From an archaeon (lineage in GTDB: Archaea > Thermoproteota > Nitrososphaeria > Nitrososphaerales > Gagatemarchaeaceae): a DNA stretch of 9,999 bases. The first letter of the stretch is position 1. Every line of letters starts with the position of its first letter. Positions 5,862-9,999 of the stretch are shown here, piece after piece. The DNA lies in NCBI GenBank assembly GCA_021822995.1, contig JAKAPN010000017.1:1-9999 (forward strand), given 5' to 3'. The translations under genes and the position numbers were made by a program. The notes under the pieces are model-generated. The model was given only the letters and a program-made list of their open reading frames with translations. It had not been told where the DNA came from and ran no database searches.

Positions 5862-6146
5862 CTAGGAGAGGGTGAAAGCGAGCTGTATTGCCATAGCAAG
5901 CCCCAAACTGAGTGCCAGTAGCCAAAGGGCCTTCAGCTTGCGCGCCTCTCTTTCAGTCTCCCTTAAAACAAGCACGTCGGCCAGCCTGATGGGACCCTTG
6001 ACGTTCCTCGTGAGGATCCGCCCCTTCTCCTTCCCTTCGAGGATCTTTACGCGAACCTGGGTTATCTCGCCCGCGACGCCTGTCCTGCCGACGATCTGCA
6101 CGACCTCGGCCGGGGTTAGAGTCTCTGCTTCTTTCTTGCTGCTCAT
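5862..6146 (-). CDS. rps28e: Small-subunit ribosomal protein S28e (eS28) with a C-terminal hydrophobic tail
   Basis: S28e is a small OB-fold protein of the archaeal/eukaryotic small subunit, near the mRNA exit side. Residues 1-73 are ordinary: [20 protein letters not shown] (11-30), TRNVKGP (46-52) and [11 protein letters not shown] (62-72), which is where S28e normally ends. Here the frame stays open for about 21 more residues: [20 protein letters not shown] at 74-93 and a final Ser94. This is uninterruptedly hydrophobic, long enough to span a membrane, and ends at the C-terminus like a tail anchor. The product is 94 aa against roughly 70-75 usual. The ATG at 6146 overlaps the L7Ae stop by 4 nt (ATGA), supporting coupled translation. 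The gene sits at the point where the normal next gene, L24e, has been displaced, so the tail may have arisen when the junction changed. Confidence 0.93.
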   Translation of the reverse strand: MSSKKEAETLTPAEVVQIVGRTGVAGEITQVRVKILEGKEKGRILTRNVKGPIRLADVLVLRETEREARKLKALWLLALSLGLAMAIQLAFTLS

Positions 6147-6529
6147 GCGGTCTTCTTCAGCCTCGAAAGCTCCTGCGTGACCTGCTCAAGGATCTGCGAG
6201 CCTTCGCCTGCGTCGAGGACCGCCGCTGCGGCCGTGGACACGTCGATCCCTATGGCCGGGCCGATCTGGTCCTTTGAAGGGACGAAGACATAGGGGATCT
6301 TCCTTTCGTCGCAAAGGATCGGCAGGTGTGCGACCACCTCAGGAGGAGTTACGTCTTCGGCTATGATCACGAGCTTGGCGAGCCCCCTTTCGATAGCCTT
6401 CGTCGACTCGTTGGTCCCCTTACGGACCTTGCCGGTACGCGATGCCTGCCGTAGGACCTCGTAGGCGGCCTCCGAGACCTCCTTGGGCGTCTCGAACTTG
6501 ATGTAGTAAGGCTTCTTGTCTGGGGTCAT
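6143..6529 (-). CDS. rpl7ae: Ribosomal protein L7Ae (eL8), kink-turn RNA-binding protein
   Basis: In archaea L7Ae is a 50S protein and also the kink-turn binding core of box C/D and H/ACA guide RNPs and of RNase P. The 128-aa product has the typical length. The kink-turn recognition motif [14 protein letters not shown] is at residues 36-49, followed by [23 protein letters not shown] (53-75), [13 protein letters not shown] (78-90) and a C-terminal helical tail. The ATG at 6529 follows a TATA box at 6564-6572, which predicts a leader of only about 14 nt. It is the first gene of the L7Ae-S28e pair, overlapping S28e by 4 nt. In many archaea this operon continues into L24e, ndk and aIF5B; here it is cut after S28e. 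Confidence 0.96.
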   Translation of the reverse strand: MTPDKKPYYIKFETPKEVSEAAYEVLRQASRTGKVRKGTNESTKAIERGLAKLVIIAEDVTPPEVVAHLPILCDERKIPYVFVPSKDQIGPAIGIDVSTAAAAVLDAGEGSQILEQVTQELSRLKKTA

Positions 6530-6545
6530 CTTTGAATCTCCCAGA

Positions 6546-6563
6546 CTGGCCCATCTTGGCCAG
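6546..6563. repeat. Inverted repeat within the L7Ae promoter
   Basis: CTGGCC and GGCCAG form perfect 6-bp arms around a 6-nt centre. The repeat lies immediately downstream of the L7Ae TATA box and upstream of, or at, the expected start site (about 6543). A protein bound there would block polymerase recruitment, so it is an operator candidate. Six-base arms in GC-rich DNA also arise by chance. Confidence 0.3.
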
Positions 6564-6572
6564 CATATAAAC
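6564..6572 (-). promoter_or_regulatory. TATA box for the L7Ae-S28e operon
   Basis: On the minus strand this reads GTTTATAT followed by G, a good archaeal TATA match. The predicted start is near 6543, about 14 nt before the L7Ae ATG. That leader is too short to hold the kink-turn hairpin used for L7Ae autoregulation in some archaea. Confidence 0.6.
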
Positions 6573-6809
6573 GGTTGTGGGAGGCCCGGGTCTCCGTCGG
6601 GTGCTGGAAGGTGGATTTCAGCCGGGGCCTGTTTTCGACCTGGCCTGGTCTCCGAGCCGCGGCGCTCATCGAGGCAGACTGCTGCCGTGACGTTCGTCGC
6701 GCTCGGCCGAATGCGAACGCCCCAGATAACGGCGTTAGGATCGAGCCCGCGATGACTCCGGGCATCTAACTCGCTCCGACGGTAGTCGTCGAATACGGTC
6801 GCCCTGAGG
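6573..6809. other. Intergenic stretch between gltX and the L7Ae promoter, no gene recognised
   Basis: About 240 nt with no ORF that I can support. Short open frames exist on both strands (up to 79 codons at 6526-6765 minus), but their translations are arginine- and alanine-rich and low in complexity, and the minus one runs through the L7Ae TATA box. I found no tRNA cloverleaf, no convincing guide-RNA boxes and no repeat array. It may serve only as a spacer between two minus-strand operons, or hide an RNA that I cannot recognise by eye. Confidence 0.6.
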
Positions 6810-8525
6810 TCAGGAAGCGCGTATGAACGATGCTGTCGAATCCAACCTGCAGAACCCGAACCTGGGGAACTGCACGATGTCCCCCACGCTCAGACCGGAA
6901 GCCGCCGACTCGACGTAGCCGCTGAGCTCCTGCAAGCTTTCTTTGTTGTAGACGTCCCCTTCGAGGAAGAGCTCTCCCGGCGAAACGACGGTCGCCTCGA
7001 GGTGCTCACCGGTCACCCATTGGACCTTCTTCATTCCCGGGACCATGTCATCGCCCGCGTACTCTCCCTCTAGCTTGGCGCCGCCCGAGGTGAGCCGGAC
7101 GTTGTACAGGTCCATCAGGCGGACCACCGCCCCCTCGGCCAGTCCGACCAGGTCATCAGATGGCAAGAAGAACTCCCCGGAGGTCCTGATGCGCCTGCTG
7201 CCGAGGTCCTTCTGCGGGTGGAACGGGAGGTCGACGACCTTCTCAGGGGCGCCCTTGACCGACAGCCGCACCGGGCGCGGGACGAAGAAGAAGCGCTTCG
7301 AGATGGGGTCCAGCAGCTTCCTGTTGACTGACAGGAGTATGCTCCAGTCGTATTCGTGCTCCGTCTTGGTGTACCCCACCTGGAGCGTGAACTCCCGGAT
7401 CGCCTCGGGGATTATCCCGCGGCGTTTCATCCCGTCCACCGTGGGCATCCTTGGATCGTCCCAGCCCGTGACCACCTTCTTCTCAACGAGCGGCCTGAGG
7501 AGCCTCTTCGAGACGGGAGCTCCCTTGAAGTTGAACCTCGAGAACTGGATCACCTCGACGTGCCTGAATCCCAGGGCGTCGCGTAGGAGCTGCTGGAGCT
7601 CGTTCCTGAACTCCGAACTCCTGAGGACGTGGGTGACTCCGCAGATTTCGTCCTCGACCGCGTTGGCGATGTCGTATGTCGGCCAGAGGGTGTACTTCGT
7701 CCCGGTGAGCGGATGCGGCGACCCGATAGTCCTGAAGAGGTTGGTGTCCCTGAGCGAGTAGTTCGGGCTCTGCATCTCCCCCTTGAACCGAATCACGTAG
7801 CTCCCTTCCTTGTGCTTCTTGGCCAGCAGCTCGTCCCACACCCTGAGGTTCGTCTCCACCGGGCTGGCCCTGTGTTCGCAGGCGACCCCGTCGAACCGAA
7901 GGCGCTTCACCTTCGCCTCGTCGCAGGAGCAGGCGTAGGCTTCCCCCTGCTCGAGTAGCTTCCTCCCGTGCTCGTAGATGAGCTCCATGTCGTCGGAGAC
8001 GTTCTTCTCGTGGTCGTAATGGATCCCGAGCCAGTCGATGCCGCGACGGAAGCTGTCGTAGTAGATGGGCTGCACCTTGCGCGGGTTGGTGTCCTCGAAG
8101 CGAAGCCAGAGCTCGCCGTCGTAGTCCTGCTTGTAGATGTAGTTGATCGTGAACGCCATGGCATGCCCGACCGTCATGAACCCCGACGGCTCGGGAGGGA
8201 GCCTGAATGCGGTCTTTCCCTTCACCGCGTTGGGGAGGGGCGGGAGCCCCGTCCTCCCCTGCTTCTGCTGGTCGTCGGAGAAGTCAGGATACTTCTCAGC
8301 CAGCAGTTTCCGCTGGGCGCCGGGAGTGAGTGCGCTGACCCTCTTCGCAGCGGCAGCAGCTTCTTTCAGGATCTGCCCCGCCTGTGGCTTCAGGTCGGGG
8401 CGTTCGGCGAGGACTCGCCCGACTATCGCCCCTGCTTCCGCCTTGCCGTCGTGCTTCAGGGCGTTCGTCAGCGCCGCCCTTTCGACTAGCTCGTGAAGGC
8501 CGTCGTCGGCCGAGGCTGCTACCAT
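6810..8525 (-). CDS. gltX: Glutamyl-tRNA synthetase, archaeal type
   Basis: Class I synthetase that charges tRNA(Glu); archaeal enzymes belong to the GluRS/GlnRS group with a beta-barrel anticodon domain and are often non-discriminating. From the ATG at 8525 the product is 571 aa. An archaeal-type helical N-terminal extension of about 100 residues comes first. The HIGH-type motif reads PPEPSGFMTVGH at 110-121, so HIGH becomes TVGH, keeping the last Gly-His. FEDTNP (about 143-148) and the KMSKS-type PVSKR (337-341) follow. CSC at 199-201 with CEH at 216-218 could bind zinc. The C-terminal half fits the beta-barrel domain. The frame is open to 8591, but the 8525 start gives a 7-nt overlap with the prenyltransferase gene, so the two are probably coupled. 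Next to a prenyl synthase and isopentenyl phosphate kinase it matches an arrangement known in methanogens. Confidence 0.95.
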   Translation of the reverse strand: MVAASADDGLHELVERAALTNALKHDGKAEAGAIVGRVLAERPDLKPQAGQILKEAAAAAKRVSALTPGAQRKLLAEKYPDFSDDQQKQGRTGLPPLPNAVKGKTAFRLPPEPSGFMTVGHAMAFTINYIYKQDYDGELWLRFEDTNPRKVQPIYYDSFRRGIDWLGIHYDHEKNVSDDMELIYEHGRKLLEQGEAYACSCDEAKVKRLRFDGVACEHRASPVETNLRVWDELLAKKHKEGSYVIRFKGEMQSPNYSLRDTNLFRTIGSPHPLTGTKYTLWPTYDIANAVEDEICGVTHVLRSSEFRNELQQLLRDALGFRHVEVIQFSRFNFKGAPVSKRLLRPLVEKKVVTGWDDPRMPTVDGMKRRGIIPEAIREFTLQVGYTKTEHEYDWSILLSVNRKLLDPISKRFFFVPRPVRLSVKGAPEKVVDLPFHPQKDLGSRRIRTSGEFFLPSDDLVGLAEGAVVRLMDLYNVRLTSGGAKLEGEYAGDDMVPGMKKVQWVTGEHLEATVVSPGELFLEGDVYNKESLQELSGYVESAASGLSVGDIVQFPRFGFCRLDSTASFIRAS

Positions 8526-9550
8526 TTTCTTTCTACTGCGAACTTCGAGAACGCCGTGAGGAGGGCCGCCGAGTCCTTGTCCCCCTTCCACCTGATGCCC
8601 CTGAGCGACACGAGGGAGTCTTTGAGCAGTTCCGCAGCCTTCTTCCTCGCGTAGCCGATCGCATCATATTTGTCGACCAGATTCAGGACGTATGCCACGT
8701 CGGCCGCCGTCTTCTTCGCCCGGGTCTTGTTCATGATAGCGACCACCCTGTCCCGTTCGCTCTGGGTGGCAGTCGCCAGTAGCCTGAGGAGGATGAGGGT
8801 CCTCTTACCCTCGAGGATGTCGTCTGACTTCGCCTTGCCGTACTTCTTTTCGTCTCCGACGAGGTTGAGTGAATCGTCCTGGATCTGGAACGCCACGCCG
8901 AGATTCGTCCCGAACTCCATGAGCTCGCGGAGCACCCCCGCGTCGGCGCCGGCTATTATCGCCCCCATCCTGCACGGGCTGGCCACCGTGTACCAGGAGG
9001 TCTTCCTGGTGCACATCTCGAAGTAGTCTTTCTCGGTCAGGTCCCACCTTCCGTGGACGACCCATCCAAGCTCCATGTGCTGTCCCTCTGTGGTCTCGTT
9101 CACCATCCTGGAGAACTCCTTCATCACGGAGAGGGTCCGCCGCGCCCCGAGCTCGGGCATGTTCCCAAGCAGCGCTTCCCAGGTCCTCGCGTGAAGCGCG
9201 TCTCCTGCGTTCAGGGCAAGCGGCGCCCCATAGGACAGATGGAGCGCCGGGGAGCCCCTCCGGAGCTCCGAGCCGTCCTCTATGTCATCATGGATCAGGA
9301 TCCAGTTCTGGAACAGCTCGATGCAGGCAGCCGTCAGGAGAGCCGAGTCTTCGGTCCCCCCCGCCGCCTTGCATGCGGTCACGCAAAGGAAGGGCCTCAT
9401 CCCCTTCGCGGGGCGGGCAGGATAGTCCCTCATCATCCTGTAAAGCAGGTCGACCTCCCTGATAGGGCTGGATTTGGGGAGAAGCTGGTCTAGTATGACC
9501 TGGTCTATCCGCCCTTTCACGCGCTTCATTTCATCCTGGAGGTTTGCCAT
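8519..9550 (-). CDS. idsA: Geranylgeranyl diphosphate synthase-type polyprenyl synthetase
   Basis: Trans-prenyltransferase that condenses DMAPP with IPP units into GGPP, precursor of archaeal ether lipids. The 343-aa product has the first Asp-rich motif DDIED at residues 88-92, preceded by NWILIH and followed by GSELRRGSPALH. The second motif is FQIQDDSLNLVGDEKKYGK at 221-239, where the last position of DDxxD is Asn229. The catalytic context SDDILEGKRTLIL (242-254) is intact. The fifth residue before DDIED is Trp83; in this family a bulky aromatic there restricts chain length, which supports a C20 or shorter product. The start is the ATG at 9550: the frame is open further but overlaps the kinase gene with nonsense sequence. 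It lies 26 nt after isopentenyl phosphate kinase and overlaps gltX by 7 nt. Confidence 0.95.
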   Translation of the reverse strand: MANLQDEMKRVKGRIDQVILDQLLPKSSPIREVDLLYRMMRDYPARPAKGMRPFLCVTACKAAGGTEDSALLTAACIELFQNWILIHDDIEDGSELRRGSPALHLSYGAPLALNAGDALHARTWEALLGNMPELGARRTLSVMKEFSRMVNETTEGQHMELGWVVHGRWDLTEKDYFEMCTRKTSWYTVASPCRMGAIIAGADAGVLRELMEFGTNLGVAFQIQDDSLNLVGDEKKYGKAKSDDILEGKRTLILLRLLATATQSERDRVVAIMNKTRAKKTAADVAYVLNLVDKYDAIGYARKKAAELLKDSLVSLRGIRWKGDKDSAALLTAFSKFAVERKW

Positions 9551-9576
9551 GCTCAGGACCTGCACAAATGGCTGGC

Positions 9577-9999
9577 TTAGGACCTGACCACTGTCCCGTA
9601 GAAGTCGAGCCCCTTCAGCGCCTTCGAGAACTCGTTCCGCCTGTATCCGGACACGAAGCAGACTTTGGCGCCCCCCACCGCGATCCGGGCCGCCGCGTCG
9701 AGCTTGAGCTTCATCCCTCCCGTCGCGTCGTCGCCGCTCTGAACCTTCATCCGTCTTACCTTCGACGCCGTCAGCTCCGGTATTATCACCCTGGTGTTCT
9801 CCTCGTAGACCCCGTCGACGTCGAGTGCGAACACGCACCGTTCGGGCTCGAGAGTCTTCGCCAGCTCTTGGACGATCACGTCTCCAGATATCACCTTGAA
9901 GCCTCCGGGCGCCAGCCCCACGTCCCCGAAGGTGACCGGCGTCAGACCCTCCTTGAGCAGCCCCCTGAGCCAGGACGCAACGGCCTCACCCCCCGCTTT
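9577..9999 (-). CDS. Isopentenyl phosphate kinase (partial, N-terminus outside the window)
   Basis: IPK phosphorylates isopentenyl phosphate to IPP in the archaeal variant mevalonate pathway. Only the last 140 residues are present, as the gene enters from the right edge. Visible are TPVTFGDVGLA and then GFKVISGDVIVQELA, the nucleotide-side motif of the amino-acid-kinase fold, followed by FALDVDGVYEE, a later TGGMKLKLDAAARIA and the ending LDFYGTVV. The ISGD and DVDGVY motifs and the GT-V-ending suit IPK better than acetylglutamate or aspartate kinases, and the adjacent prenyl diphosphate synthase supports it. The frame is open to the window edge, so the GTG at 9921 is an internal codon and not the start. 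Substrate choice rests on family likeness and context. Confidence 0.88.
   Translation of the reverse strand, partial: KAGGEAVASWLRGLLKEGLTPVTFGDVGLAPGGFKVISGDVIVQELAKTLEPERCVFALDVDGVYEENTRVIIPELTASKVRRMKVQSGDDATGGMKLKLDAAARIAVGGAKVCFVSGYRRNEFSKALKGLDFYGTVVRS

Noticed and set aside
6530..6543. Kink-turn autoregulatory leader for L7Ae.
   Set aside because: The leader predicted from the TATA box is only about 14 nt, too short for the required hairpin.
6526..6765. Small 79-codon ORF on the minus strand between gltX and L7Ae.
   Set aside because: It runs through the L7Ae TATA box and expected start site, is rich in Arg and Ala without recognisable motifs, and the opposite strand is equally open, as expected of GC-rich non-coding DNA.
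6750..6807. Possible box C/D guide RNA on the plus strand (GATGA near 6751, CTGA near 6804).
   Set aside because: The C box is incomplete, and I see no internal D' and C' boxes; two short motifs about 55 nt apart occur by chance.
1..9999. CRISPR arrays, tRNA or rRNA genes, insertion sequences.
   Set aside because: I found no regularly spaced repeats, cloverleaf signatures, rRNA segments, transposase motifs or terminal repeats on either strand by reading.

Overview
The window is archaeal chromosome. It carries the eukaryote-like ribosomal proteins L7Ae, S28e and L24e, an aIF5B translation GTPase, isopentenyl phosphate kinase (found in the archaeal mevalonate route) and TATA boxes at archaeal spacing. 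Sampled GC is about 60 percent. The best guess is a TACK archaeon, perhaps Nitrososphaerota, because the LAGLIDADG protein resembles the free-standing ones I know from that phylum. This assignment is an inference and would need a ribosomal-protein tree.

Right end (about 6810-9999, minus strand): isopentenyl phosphate kinase (partial), a geranylgeranyl diphosphate synthase-type prenyltransferase and glutamyl-tRNA synthetase form one tightly packed transcription unit. The first two make the C20 precursor of archaeal ether lipids. The synthetase overlaps the prenyltransferase by 7 nt. A 280-nt stretch without a recognised gene follows and holds the promoter of the next unit.

The translation operon L7Ae-S28e-L24e-Ndk-aIF5B, usually contiguous in archaea, is present in order and on one strand but is split. 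L7Ae and S28e lie at 5862-6529. L24e, Ndk and the partial aIF5B lie at 1-905 behind their own promoter. About 4.96 kb separates the halves. S28e, at the break, ends in an unexpected hydrophobic helix that could act as a tail anchor.

The interrupting segment has two parts. (1) At 977-4507 is a four-gene module: a 454-aa tubulin-superfamily protein whose motifs look more like eukaryotic tubulin than FtsZ; an alpha-helical/beta protein of 178 aa; an unrecognised 312-aa protein; and, divergently transcribed from the same 43-nt gap, a small von Willebrand A (VWA) protein with a near-complete metal-binding site. Its base composition matches the host, so it looks resident rather than freshly acquired. 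(2) At 4568-5845 is a free-standing LAGLIDADG homing endonuclease with predicted helix-turn-helix segments at both ends and much lower GC in its middle, so it looks like a later mobile arrival.

The most interesting content is the tubulin-like plus VWA module, a candidate cytoskeletal or membrane-remodelling system. The anchored-looking S28e comes next.
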